DNA from: Streptomyces gardneri
GTDB lineage: Bacteria; Actinomycetota; Actinomycetes; Streptomycetales; Streptomycetaceae
Reading direction: 5' to 3'
Assembly: GCF_006539185.1 (NCBI RefSeq)
Contig: NZ_BJMN01000022.1
Location: forward strand, 1 to 64,000
DNA: 64,000 nucleotides
Positions 25,392 to 33,325 of this stretch are shown here, piece by piece; the first letter of the stretch is position 1; every line of letters starts with the position of its first letter. A program made the translations under genes and the position numbers. The notes under the pieces were generated by a model. That model saw nothing but the letters and a program-made list of their open reading frames with translations, was not told where the DNA came from and did not search any database.

Positions 25392-26795
25392 TCAGTTCAG
25401 GTACTGACAGGTGGAGCGGGGGGTGAAGGAGCCGTGTCCGGCGTGACCGACGTACTTCCGCTGGTCGATGACGAGTTCGCCGCGCGAGAGGACGGTCTCG
25501 ACCTGTCCGGTGATCGCCTTCCCCTCGTACGCGGAGTAGTCGACGTTCATGTGGTGGGTGCTCGCGGAGAGGGTCTGGCGGGCGTTCGGGTCGTAGATGA
25601 CGACGTCGGCGTCGGCGCCGGGCGCGATCGTGCCCTTCTGCGGGTAGAGGCCGAACATCCGGGCGGGCGTGGCGCAGGCGATCTCGATCCAGCGACGCCG
25701 GGAGATGTGTCCCTCGACGACCGCCTGGTGGAGGAGGTCCATGCGGTTCTCCACGCCCGGGAGGCCGTTGGGGATCTTGGAGAAGTCCCCGCGACCGAGG
25801 TCCTTCTGCCCCGTGAAGCAGAAGGGGCAGTGGTCGGTGGAGACCACTTGGAGGTCGTTGGTCCGCAGTCCGCGCCAGAGCGCCGCCTGGTGCTCCTTGG
25901 GGCGGAGCGGGGTGGAGCAGACGTACTTGGCTCCCTCGAAGCCGGGTTCCGCGAGGTTGTCGGTGGAGAGGAAGAGGTACTGGGGGCAGGTCTCGCCGAA
26001 GACGGGCAGCCCCTTGTCGCGGGCGGCGGCGATCTCCGCGACCGCCTCCTCGGCGGAGACGTGGACGACGTAGAGCGGGGCGCCGGCGACCCGGGCGAGC
26101 TGGATCGCGCGGTGGGTGGCCTCCGCCTCCAGCAGGACCTTGCGGACCTCCCCGTGATAGCGGGGGTCGGTCTCGCCGCGGGCGAGCGCCTGCTCGACGA
26201 GGACGTCGATCGCGATGCCGTTCTCGGCGTGCATCATGATCAGCCCGCCGTTGTCGGCGGAGCGCTGCATGGCGCGCAGGATCCGGCCGTCGTCCGAGTA
26301 GAAGACCCCCGGGTAGGCCATGAAGAGCTTGAACGAGCTCACGCCCTCCTGGACGAGCCGGTCCATCTCCTTGAGCGTGTGCTCGTTCACGTCGGAGAGG
26401 ATCATGTGGAAGCCGTAGTCGATCGCGCAGTTGCCGTCGGCCTTGGCGTACCAGGTGTCGAGTCCCTCGCGCAGGCTCCGGCCGACGGTCTGGACCGCGA
26501 AGTCGACGATGGTGGTGGTGCCGCCCCAGGCGGCGGCGCGGGTGCCGGTCTCGAAGGTGTCGGAGGCGGCGGTGCCGCCGAAGGGCAGCTCCATGTGGGT
26601 GTGGGCGTCGACGCCGCCGGGCAGCACGTAGCGGTCGGTGGCGTCGATGGTCCGGTCGGCGGTCCAGCCGGCCGCCACGTCCGAGCCGTGGGCGGCGAGG
26701 GCGACGATCCGGCCGTCCTCGATCAGCACGTCGGCGTGGAGTTCGTCGGAGGCGGTGACGACGAGACCGCCCCGGACGAGGATACGGGTGCTCAC
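25392..26795 (-). CDS. hydA: Dihydropyrimidinase
   Basis: Cyclic amidohydrolase that opens dihydrouracil or dihydrothymine to the N-carbamoyl-beta-amino acid. The 467-residue protein has the metal-binding GGVDAHTHMELPFGG at about 58-72, the carbamylated lysine in SSFKLFMAYPGV at about 150-161, further histidines in YVVHVSAEEA and SADNGGLIMMHAENG, and ends in the usual beta domain. Length is normal. It lies between the aminotransferase (28 bases upstream) and the LLM oxidoreductase (22 bases downstream) on the same strand and provides the middle step between pyrimidine reduction and the ureidopropionase. Confidence 0.92.
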   Translation of the reverse strand: MSTRILVRGGLVVTASDELHADVLIEDGRIVALAAHGSDVAAGWTADRTIDATDRYVLPGGVDAHTHMELPFGGTAASDTFETGTRAAAWGGTTTIVDFAVQTVGRSLREGLDTWYAKADGNCAIDYGFHMILSDVNEHTLKEMDRLVQEGVSSFKLFMAYPGVFYSDDGRILRAMQRSADNGGLIMMHAENGIAIDVLVEQALARGETDPRYHGEVRKVLLEAEATHRAIQLARVAGAPLYVVHVSAEEAVAEIAAARDKGLPVFGETCPQYLFLSTDNLAEPGFEGAKYVCSTPLRPKEHQAALWRGLRTNDLQVVSTDHCPFCFTGQKDLGRGDFSKIPNGLPGVENRMDLLHQAVVEGHISRRRWIEIACATPARMFGLYPQKGTIAPGADADVVIYDPNARQTLSASTHHMNVDYSAYEGKAITGQVETVLSRGELVIDQRKYVGHAGHGSFTPRSTCQYLN

Positions 26796-26823
26796 GGGAC
26801 TCTCCTGCCTGAGAAGGGGTGAA

Positions 26824-28104
26824 CTACAGGGCTCCGAGTGCCTCTTCGAGGATCGCGGCGCCTTCCTCGGCCTCGGCGACGGTGAGCGAGAGCGGTGGGG
26901 CGATCCGCAGGACGCTGGTGTTGTGCCCGCCGCCCTTGCCGATGAGCAGGCCGCGCTCCCGGGCCGCCTCCAGGACGGCGGAGGCCGCCTCCGGGTCGGC
27001 CTTGTCGGTGCCCGGCTCGGTGAGTTCGACGCCGATCATGAGGCCGCGGCCCCGCACCTCCCGTACGGCGTCCACGCCCGCGGCCGCGGCCCGCACGCGC
27101 TCGACGAGGAGACCGCCGACGCGGCGGGCGTTGCCCTGGAGGTCGTGCTCCAGGAGGTAGGAGAGGTTGGCCAGGCCTGCGGCCATGGTGATCGGCGAAC
27201 CGCCGAAGGTGGAGATGGAGTTGGCGTCGATGCAGTTCATGATCTCGGCGCGGGCGACGACCCCGCCGACGGACATGCCGTTCCCGATGCCCTTCGCGAA
27301 GGTGAGGATGTCGGGCGGTCCGGCCTGGCCGTGGGCCTGCCAGCCCCAGAAGTGGTCGCCGGTGCGGCCCCAGCCGGTCTGCACCTCGTCGGCGATCCAG
27401 AGGATGCCGTGCCGGTCGAGGACGCGCCGGAAGGCGGCGTACAGGCCGTCGGGCGGGGAGGTGAAGCCGCCGACGCCCTGGACGGGTTCGGCGATGAGGG
27501 CGGCGACGTCCCGGGTGTGGCCGAGGAGGTCTTCGAGGTCGGCGACGCAGGCGTCGACGAACCGCTCGTCGGTGTACTGGGCGTAGGGGCCGCGGTTGCG
27601 GACGCCACCGTGCACGTACAGCGTCTGGAGCGGGGAGAGGCCGGTCGGCGACCAGGAGCGGTTGCCGGTGATGCCGACGGTGGAGAAGGAGCGGCCGTGG
27701 TAGCTGTTGCGCATCGCGAGGATCTGGTTCGAGCGGCGGTACGCGGTGGCCAGGAGCAGGGCCGTGTCGTTGGCCTCGGTGCCCGAGGTGGTGAAGAAGA
27801 CGCGGGCGTCGGGGATGCCGGAGAGGCCGGCGATCCGCTCGGCGAGCTCCACCATGGGCCGGTTGAGGTAGAGCGTGGAGGAGTGGATGATCCGCCCGGC
27901 CTGCTCGGCGACGGCCTTGGTGACCTCGGGCAGGGCGTGGGCGGTCATGGTGGTGAGAATGCCGCCGAAGAAGTCGAGGTACCTGCGTCCGTCGGCGTCC
28001 CAGACGTGGCGGCCCTCGCCGTGGGTGATCTCGATCGGGTCCTTGTAGTAGAGGGCGACCCAGTCGGGGATGACGGCCTTGTGCCGGTCGAAGAGGCTGC
28101 TCAC
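26824..28104 (-). CDS. Class III PLP aminotransferase (beta-alanine/omega-amino acid type)
   Basis: Predicted to transaminate the beta-alanine or beta-aminoisobutyrate released from pyrimidines. Start GTG at 28104 (VSSLFDRHKAVIPDW), which overlaps the nitrilase-family stop by 4 bases; the longer open frame upstream is antisense noise. The 426-residue protein has the class III motifs: FFTTSGTEANDTALLLA for the phosphate site, the aspartate in ILWIADEVQTGWGRTG, and the PLP lysine in LTFAKGIGNGMSVGG near residue 273. It resembles alanine-glyoxylate aminotransferase 2 and beta-alanine-pyruvate aminotransferases; context favours beta-alanine. Confidence 0.9.
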   Translation of the reverse strand: MSSLFDRHKAVIPDWVALYYKDPIEITHGEGRHVWDADGRRYLDFFGGILTTMTAHALPEVTKAVAEQAGRIIHSSTLYLNRPMVELAERIAGLSGIPDARVFFTTSGTEANDTALLLATAYRRSNQILAMRNSYHGRSFSTVGITGNRSWSPTGLSPLQTLYVHGGVRNRGPYAQYTDERFVDACVADLEDLLGHTRDVAALIAEPVQGVGGFTSPPDGLYAAFRRVLDRHGILWIADEVQTGWGRTGDHFWGWQAHGQAGPPDILTFAKGIGNGMSVGGVVARAEIMNCIDANSISTFGGSPITMAAGLANLSYLLEHDLQGNARRVGGLLVERVRAAAAGVDAVREVRGRGLMIGVELTEPGTDKADPEAASAVLEAARERGLLIGKGGGHNTSVLRIAPPLSLTVAEAEEGAAILEEALGAL

Positions 28105-28943
28105 GGACGCACCAGCCCGTCGTACGCGTCGGGGCGGCGGTCCCGGTAGAAGGCCCATTGCTGCCGCACCTGCTCGATGAGTCCGAAGTCGAGGTCGCGG
28201 ACGACGAGTTCCTCGGTCTTGTCGGAGGCGACCTCGCCGACGAACTGGCCGCGAGGGTCGACGAAGTAGCTGGTGCCGTAGAAGTCGTTGTCGCCGTACT
28301 CCTCCTGGCCGACGCGGTTGATCGCGGCGACGAAGTACTCGTTGGCGACGGCGGCGGCGGGCTGCTCCAGCTGCCAGAGGTGGGAGGAGAGGCCGCGCGA
28401 GGTGGCCGAGGGGTTGTAGACCAACTGGGCGCCATTGAGTCCGAGTTGGCGCCATCCCTCGGGGAAGTGGCGGTCGTAGCAGATGTAGACGCCGACCTTG
28501 CCGACGGCGGTGTCGAAGACCGGCCAGCCGGCGTTGCCCGGGCGGAAGTAGTACTTCTCCCAGAAGCCCTTGACCTGCGGGATGTGGTGCTTGCGGTACT
28601 TGCCGAGGTAGGTGCCGTCGGCGTCGATGACGGCCGCGGTGTTGTAGTAGAAGCCCTCGCCCTCGATCTCGAAGACGGGGACGACGATCACCATCCCGGT
28701 CTCCCGGGCGAGGGCCTTCATCCGGCTGACGGTCGGGCCGTCGGGGACGGGCTCGGCCCAGCGGTAGTGCTCGGGCTCCTGGACCTGGCAGAAGTAGGGG
28801 GCGTTGAACACCTCCTGGAAGCCGATCACCTTGGCGCCCTGCCGGGCGGCCTCCCGGGCGTGTTCCTCGTGTTTGGCGATCATGGATTCGGTGTCGCCGG
28901 TCCAGGTCGCCTGGACGAGTGCGGCGCGTACGACGTCGGTCAT
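28101..28943 (-). CDS. Nitrilase-superfamily amidohydrolase, probable beta-ureidopropionase
   Basis: Cleaves N-carbamoyl-beta-alanine to beta-alanine, CO2 and ammonia. The ATG at 28943 (MTDVVRAALVQATW) is chosen over the one 18 bases upstream because an AGGAGC ribosome site lies just before it; product 280 residues. The Glu-Lys-Cys triad is present in IGFQEVFNAPYF, RKHHIPQVKGFWEKY and VYICYDRHFPE. First gene of the operon nitrilase - aminotransferase - dihydropyrimidinase - LLM. The 218 bases upstream hold the promoter and the short repeat ACGTACCG, but no regulator gene is adjacent. Confidence 0.9.
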   Translation of the reverse strand: MTDVVRAALVQATWTGDTESMIAKHEEHAREAARQGAKVIGFQEVFNAPYFCQVQEPEHYRWAEPVPDGPTVSRMKALARETGMVIVVPVFEIEGEGFYYNTAAVIDADGTYLGKYRKHHIPQVKGFWEKYYFRPGNAGWPVFDTAVGKVGVYICYDRHFPEGWRQLGLNGAQLVYNPSATSRGLSSHLWQLEQPAAAVANEYFVAAINRVGQEEYGDNDFYGTSYFVDPRGQFVGEVASDKTEELVVRDLDFGLIEQVRQQWAFYRDRRPDAYDGLVRP

Positions 28944-29161
28944 GAGCTGCTCCTTCGGCACGGCGTCAGAGAGCCTCTACGCCCGTAGACGCGGGGCGTA
29001 GGAGGAGAACGTAAGCCCCGTCACACCCCGGAGCAAGACCACCGTCGCGAAGCGGCGGCGTCGATCATGTTTCATACCCGAGTGGTCCACGTCGGACACG
29101 TACCGACACGTACCGGCAAGTAGGGACACGCCCCCGTGAGGAGTGCCGCCGCCGCTCCGGA

Positions 29162-30433
29162 TCAGGCGCCCGTCGCGCCCGACAGGCCCGCCACGCGCAG
29201 GGCGTGCAGCAGGTCGCGCTCCCGGGTCACGGACACCGCGCGCGCCGCGCCGAGGAGCTGGGGGACGAGTCCGCGCGGGTCCTCGCCCGCGAGGCGGGCG
29301 GCGTCCTCCGGGGTCCGGACCCGGACGAAGGCGGTGAGCAGCGCGTGCGCCTCACGGTGGTGGCCGTCGCCGCGCAGGGCGGCGCACGCCCCGGCGAGCT
29401 CCTCCACGGGGCGGGCCACGCCCTGCCGGAGGAGCTGGTCGCAGTCGGCGGCCCTGCCCGCGTCGGCGAGGACCCCGGCGACGGCGGCGAGCCGGCCGGG
29501 CGGCAGCGAGGCCGCCTCCCAGAGCAGGGTGGACCAGTCGGCGGCGAGGCCGGCCCGGTGCAGCTCGACGGCGAGGGCGGGCAGCCGGTCCGGCGGGCCG
29601 GTGAGCGCCTCGCAGAGCAGGGCGTGCGCCTCGCCGCTGCGGCCCCGGGCACGGAGCCGCTGGAGGGCGTAGACGGCATTGGCGGCGGCGCGGCCGGCCT
29701 CTGCGGGGGCGGAGGCCCCGCCCGCCGCGTCGGAGGCGGGGGCGGGAGCCCGGGTGGCCACGCCGGGTTCGCCACCGCCGAACCTCGCGCCCCGCGGGGC
29801 CGCTCCCCCGGTGGGCAGCACGGGAACGGCGACCGCGGCCGTCTGCTCCTCGGCGCTCTCCTCCAGCCAGGCGTACCGGGCGCCCCGGGGGCGGCGCTTG
29901 GCGGGCGGGGGCGGCGGCGGGGCCGGTGCGGTCCCCGCGGCCGCCCCGAGGCGGTCCAGTCGCGCGGTCAGTTCGGTGACGCGGGCGGTGGCCCGGGTGT
30001 GGTCGTCGCGGACCCAGGCGAGGTCGTTCTCCAGGCCGGCCGCCTCGGCCGCCCCTGCGGCGGCGCGGAGCCGCTCCCCCAGCTCGCGGGCGCGGGACTC
30101 GGCGTAGCGGCGCTCTTGCTCCATCAGGTCCCGGCGCTCGGCGAGGGCGGCGGCCCCGCCGGGGCGCCGGTCGTGGGCGGTGGCCGCCGCCGCGTACAGC
30201 GCCCCGGCCCGGGTGGCGAGCGGCCCGCCGGCGGGCTCACCGGCGTCCTGGAGCAGCGCCTCGACGACGTCCCAGGGGAGGATCTCCGCGCCGTCGAAGC
30301 AGGCCCGCAGCCCGTCCGGGTCGCGCTCGGCGAAGACGCCGTACCACCCGGCGTCCGGCCGGAGCCGGCCCGCGAGCTCCGTCAACCACTGCGCGAAGGC
30401 CGCTACTTCCACCGGGAGTTGATGTACCGTCAT
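29162..30433 (-). CDS. Conserved Streptomyces protein, helical repeats and coiled coil
   Basis: No named family recognised. The 423-residue protein has three parts: an N-terminal region with an aromatic patch (PDAGWYGVFAERDPDGLRAC, about 27-46), a heptad-like charged helix at about 98-160 (ERRDLMEQERRYAESRARELGERLR) likely to be a coiled coil, a proline/alanine-rich linker (six prolines near 172-177), and a C-terminal block of repeated alpha hairpins at about 255-405 (AVYALQRLRARGRSGEAHALL, VAGVLADAGRAADCDQLLRQG). The repeat block suggests a solenoid scaffold. Some genomes label relatives as large tegument-like proteins because of the low-complexity linker; that label carries no functional meaning. 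Confidence 0.7.
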   Translation of the reverse strand: MTVHQLPVEVAAFAQWLTELAGRLRPDAGWYGVFAERDPDGLRACFDGAEILPWDVVEALLQDAGEPAGGPLATRAGALYAAAATAHDRRPGGAAALAERRDLMEQERRYAESRARELGERLRAAAGAAEAAGLENDLAWVRDDHTRATARVTELTARLDRLGAAAGTAPAPPPPPPAKRRPRGARYAWLEESAEEQTAAVAVPVLPTGGAAPRGARFGGGEPGVATRAPAPASDAAGGASAPAEAGRAAANAVYALQRLRARGRSGEAHALLCEALTGPPDRLPALAVELHRAGLAADWSTLLWEAASLPPGRLAAVAGVLADAGRAADCDQLLRQGVARPVEELAGACAALRGDGHHREAHALLTAFVRVRTPEDAARLAGEDPRGLVPQLLGAARAVSVTRERDLLHALRVAGLSGATGA

Positions 30434-30536
30434 GCGATCCGCACCTGCCCCGCCGTCGACTGGAACCTTCCGGTCCGCGGGTATTGGACCGCAGTCGTGT
30501 TACGGGACGACTACGGTCCGTTTTCGGGCGGGTGCC

Positions 30537-30938
30537 TCACTCGGCGGATTCGGCGGAGCCCAGCCGCACGACGATTCCGGTGTGCGGGCGCTTGCCGAGC
30601 CGGACGATCATGGCCGGGACGTCGGTCAGCCAGTACTGCCAGGTGTACTTGCGCGAGAGCAGGCCCCGGATCCGGCCCAGCTCCTCCCCCTCGACCAGCC
30701 GGCCCTCGCCGGGGAAGCGCGTGGCGCCCTCGGCGATGTTGCCCCGCACGTCGCAGACGGCGAGCTCGACCCGCGGGTCGTTCCGCAGCCGCTTGACCTT
30801 CCAGGAGTCGGTGCGGGTCCACGCGTACAGCTCGGAGCCCTCCACCGCGTACCAGACGGGCGTCGCGACCCCCGTGCCGTTCTTGCGGAAGGTCGTCAGG
30901 CTCACGTAGCGGCCGCGCCGCAGTTCCTCGGGAATCAT
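30537..30938 (-). CDS. PPOX-class F420-dependent oxidoreductase
   Basis: Split-beta-barrel flavin/F420-binding enzyme of the pyridoxamine-oxidase fold. ATG at 30938 (MIPEELRRGRYVSLTTFRKN) gives 133 residues, normal for the family; it shows VATPVWYAVEGSELYAWT near 23-40, KVKRLRNDPRVELAVCD near 47-63 and a C-terminal strand. Members in Actinobacteria reduce diverse substrates including quinones and biliverdin. It is 38 bases downstream of the HxlR gene on the same strand and may be co-regulated with it. Confidence 0.85.
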   Translation of the reverse strand: MIPEELRRGRYVSLTTFRKNGTGVATPVWYAVEGSELYAWTRTDSWKVKRLRNDPRVELAVCDVRGNIAEGATRFPGEGRLVEGEELGRIRGLLSRKYTWQYWLTDVPAMIVRLGKRPHTGIVVRLGSAESAE

Positions 30939-30976
30939 GCGCAGGAGCCTAGGGGGTGGCCATCCCGCATCCCGCA

Positions 30977-31381
30977 CTACGCCACCGGGCTGCCCTGCTC
31001 GTACGAGGCGCGGGCCTCCGTGATGGCGGGGGCGTGGGCGCGGGCCCAGTCGCAGGCCGTGTCGAGCGGTCCGATGAGCGAGCGCCCGAGGGGCGTGAGG
31101 GTGTACTCGACGCGGGGCGGGTTCTCGTCGTGGACGGTCCGGGTGACGAAGCCGTTCCGCTCCATGGAGCGGAGGGTCTCGGTGAGGACCTTGGGGGTGA
31201 TCCAGTGCAGGGGCACGCGCAGTTCGGTGAAGCGGCGGGGCGTGCCGTCCTCCAGGCAGCGCAGGACCATTCCGGTCCACTTGTCGCCGACGCGGAAGGG
31301 CTGGGCCGGGCTCGCGGCGCAGTCGGGGTCGTCGAAGCGGGCGGGGTCCAACGGCACGGTGGGGACGGGCTGATCAGGCAT
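30977..31381 (-). CDS. HxlR-family winged-helix transcriptional regulator
   Basis: Dimeric winged-helix repressor or activator, often redox- or aldehyde-responsive. The 134-residue protein carries the HxlR core: WTGMVLRCLEDGTPRRFTEL (helix-turn-helix, about 37-56), HWITPKVLTETLRSMERNGF (about 60-79) and the wing with RVEYTLTPLGRSL. The unusual feature is that the first half of the domain is close to the N-terminus rather than after a long leader. It is divergent from an NAD(P)-binding oxidoreductase gene with 61 bases between, the usual arrangement for an HxlR regulator and its target. Confidence 0.9.
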   Translation of the reverse strand: MPDQPVPTVPLDPARFDDPDCAASPAQPFRVGDKWTGMVLRCLEDGTPRRFTELRVPLHWITPKVLTETLRSMERNGFVTRTVHDENPPRVEYTLTPLGRSLIGPLDTACDWARAHAPAITEARASYEQGSPVA

Positions 31382-31442
31382 GGGGCCGACGCTAGCCCAG
31401 TACCGTTGAAGTAACCAGGGACCTCCGTTCTACGGTCCGGGC

Positions 31443-32129
31443 ATGGACATCGAGAACGGCAACAAGGCCGACAGCAGCAACGACATCATGAGCATCGCGG
31501 TCTTCGGCGCGGGCGGGCGGGTCGGCCGGGCGGCCGTCGCGGAGGCGGTGGCCCGGGGCCACCGGGTGACGGCCGTGGTCCGCGACCCGGCGGCGTACCG
31601 CGATCTGGAGGGCGAAGGAGTCACGCTCGTACGGGGAGACGCGACGGACGCCGTCTCGGTGGCGGCGCTCGTGGCCGGCCACGACGCGGTGGTGCACGCG
31701 GCGGCCCGCCTGGACCTGCCCTCGGAGGAGTACTTCACGGCCGCGGCGAAGGCCCTGGTCGGCGGCCTGGCCGAGGCGGGGGTGCGGCGGCTGCTCACCC
31801 TCGGGATCGCGACGACCCTGGAGACCGCGCCCGGGGTGCGGCTCATGGACGCGCCCGAGTTCCCTGCGGCGTGGCGCGCCTTCGCCCAGGGGCACGTGGC
31901 CGAGTTCGAGCTGCTGTCGGCCGAGGCGGGGCCGGAGCTCGACTGGCTGATGGTGGTGCCGCCGCTGGACCTGAACGCGGAGGCGGAGCGGACGGGCGCG
32001 TACCGCACGGCCGTGGGCACCGTCGTCGAGGGGCCGGGCCGCATCGGGCACGCCGACCTGGCGCTCGCGCTCCTGGACGAGATCGAGCGCCCGCGCCACA
32101 GCCGGGTGCAGCTGGCCGTCTCCCTCTGA
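31443..32129 (+). CDS. NAD(P)-binding oxidoreductase (NmrA/SDR-like)
   Basis: Atypical short-chain dehydrogenase with a Rossmann fold: IAVFGAGGRVGRAAVAEAVARGH binds the cofactor, and the later DGDATDAVSVAALVAGHDAV-type turn and ARLDLPSEEYF follow the NmrA/epimerase pattern. The canonical YxxxK is not evident, so it may be a binding or reductase protein of unknown substrate. The annotated ATG (31443) adds 15 polar residues before MSIAVFGAGG; the ATG at 31488 is an equally good start. Divergent from the HxlR gene, whose product probably controls it. Possible -35 TTGAAG and -10-like TACGGT elements lie just upstream of 31443. Confidence 0.85.
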   Translation: MDIENGNKADSSNDIMSIAVFGAGGRVGRAAVAEAVARGHRVTAVVRDPAAYRDLEGEGVTLVRGDATDAVSVAALVAGHDAVVHAAARLDLPSEEYFTAAAKALVGGLAEAGVRRLLTLGIATTLETAPGVRLMDAPEFPAAWRAFAQGHVAEFELLSAEAGPELDWLMVVPPLDLNAEAERTGAYRTAVGTVVEGPGRIGHADLALALLDEIERPRHSRVQLAVSL

Positions 32130-32169
32130 GGCCCCTGCCGGCCGTCCAGGCGGAGCCTGCGCCGTCGGA

Positions 32170-32193
32170 CCGGCCCCGTCAGACCGGGGCCGG
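32170..32193. terminator. Bidirectional hairpin between convergent genes
   Basis: A perfect 9-bp GC stem (32170-32178 with 32185-32193) around a 6-base loop, overlapping the stop of the convergent XRE gene and 41 bases after the stop of the oxidoreductase. No U-tract, which is usual for Streptomyces terminators. Confidence 0.6.
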
Positions 32194-32448
32194 GGCCGGG
32201 GCGGGAGCCGGGGTGCAGAGCACCACCAGTTCGTCCATGGAGAGGTCGAGGACCCGGGCGAGGGCCGCGACGGTGAAGAAGGCCGGCGTCGGGGCCCGTC
32301 CGGTCTCGATCTTGCGGAGGGTCTCGGCGGACAGGCCGGCCGCGGCCGCGATCTCGACCATGGACCGCTCGCCGCGCGCCGAGCGCAGGAGGAGGCCCAG
32401 GCGCTCGCCGCGCTCGCGCTCTTCGGGGGTCAGGGGTGTGCGCACCAT
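32179..32448 (-). CDS. XRE-family helix-turn-helix regulator
   Basis: Small 89-residue Cro/cI-type DNA-binding protein. The helix-turn-helix is at about 27-55 (RSMVEIAAAAGLSAETLRKIETG), followed by the fourth and fifth helices (FFTVAALARVLDLSMDELVV) and an alternating Ala-Pro tail (APAPAPAPV). It has no effector domain, so it likely acts as a simple autorepressor. It is divergent from the methionine aminopeptidase gene across 32 bases that contain a palindrome overlapped by both -10 elements. Confidence 0.88.
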   Translation of the reverse strand: MVRTPLTPEERERGERLGLLLRSARGERSMVEIAAAAGLSAETLRKIETGRAPTPAFFTVAALARVLDLSMDELVVLCTPAPAPAPAPV

Positions 32449-32480
32449 GACGCCATTCTAATACCGGTATAGTAATTGGC
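32449..32480. promoter_or_regulatory. Divergent leaderless promoters with palindromic operator
   Basis: The 32-base gap between the XRE and map starts holds the palindrome ATACCGGTAT (32461-32470). On the + strand TATAGT (32468-32473) ends 7 bases before the map ATG; on the - strand TAGAAT (32455-32460) ends 6 bases before the XRE ATG. Both spacings put the transcription start at or next to the A of the ATG, so both mRNAs should be leaderless. A repressor on the palindrome would cover both -10 elements at once. Good -35 boxes are not visible. Confidence 0.6.
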
Positions 32481-33248
32481 ATGGTGGAGATCAAGACGAA
32501 CGAGTCCCTGGCGGCGATGCGCGAGTCGGGGCGGGTGGTGGCACGGGCCCTCGCGGCCGTGCGCGAGAAGGCGGCGCCCGGTGTCGCGCTGACCGAACTG
32601 GACCGTGCCGCGCGGGAGGTCCTGGCGGAGGCGGGCGCCGGTTCGCCGTTCCTCGACTACCACCCGGACTGGGCTCCGGTGCCGTTCCCAGCGGTCGTGT
32701 GCCTCTCCGTGAACGACGCGATCGTGCACGGCATCCCGGACGACACCCGGCTCGCCCCGGGCGATCTGGTCTCGGTGGACTGCGGGGCCCTGCTCGGCGG
32801 CTGGGCGGGCGACTCGGCGATCAGCTTCACCGTCGGCCCGGCCCGGCCGGAGGACACGCGGCTGATCGCCGCGGCGGAGGAGGCCCTGGAGGCGGGCATC
32901 GCGGCGGCCGTCGTCGGCAACCGCATCGGCGACATCGCGCACGCGATCGGCCGGGTGTGCCGCGGCGCGGGCTACGGCATCCCGGACGGCTTCGGCGGCC
33001 ACGGCATCGGCCGGACCATGCACGAGGACCCGGGCGTCCCGAACGAGGGGCGCCCGGGTCGCGGCATGAAGCTGCGGCACGGGATGGTGCTCGCGATCGA
33101 GCCGATGCTCATCGGCGGCGGCACGGACGACCACTACACGGCGCGGGACGGCTGGACGATCCGTACGCTCGACGGCTCGCGCGCGTCCCACGCCGAGCAC
33201 ACGGTCGCGATCACGGACGACGGTCCGCGCGTGCTCACGGCCCTGTAG
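32481..33248 (+). CDS. map: Type I methionine aminopeptidase
   Basis: Removes N-terminal methionine from nascent proteins with a two-metal site. The 255-residue protein has the five ligands in order: Asp in VSVDCGALLGGWAGDSA (two aspartates), His in GGHGIGRTMHEDPG, Glu in MVLAIEPMLIGGG and the last Glu near SHAEHTVAIT. Length is that of a compact type Ia enzyme without the SH3-binding extension. Streptomyces usually encode more than one map; this copy is not in the ribosomal-protein cluster and is paired with a divergent XRE regulator, so it is probably an accessory, conditionally expressed enzyme. No leader and thus no Shine-Dalgarno is evident. Confidence 0.92.
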   Translation: MVEIKTNESLAAMRESGRVVARALAAVREKAAPGVALTELDRAAREVLAEAGAGSPFLDYHPDWAPVPFPAVVCLSVNDAIVHGIPDDTRLAPGDLVSVDCGALLGGWAGDSAISFTVGPARPEDTRLIAAAEEALEAGIAAAVVGNRIGDIAHAIGRVCRGAGYGIPDGFGGHGIGRTMHEDPGVPNEGRPGRGMKLRHGMVLAIEPMLIGGGTDDHYTARDGWTIRTLDGSRASHAEHTVAITDDGPRVLTAL

Positions 33249-33325
33249 GACGCGCGCCGACCGGACCCGCGTGCGGGAACGCGCGCCCGGTGGCAGCGCG
33301 CCCCCGTCGGACGCCGGGAGACTCC

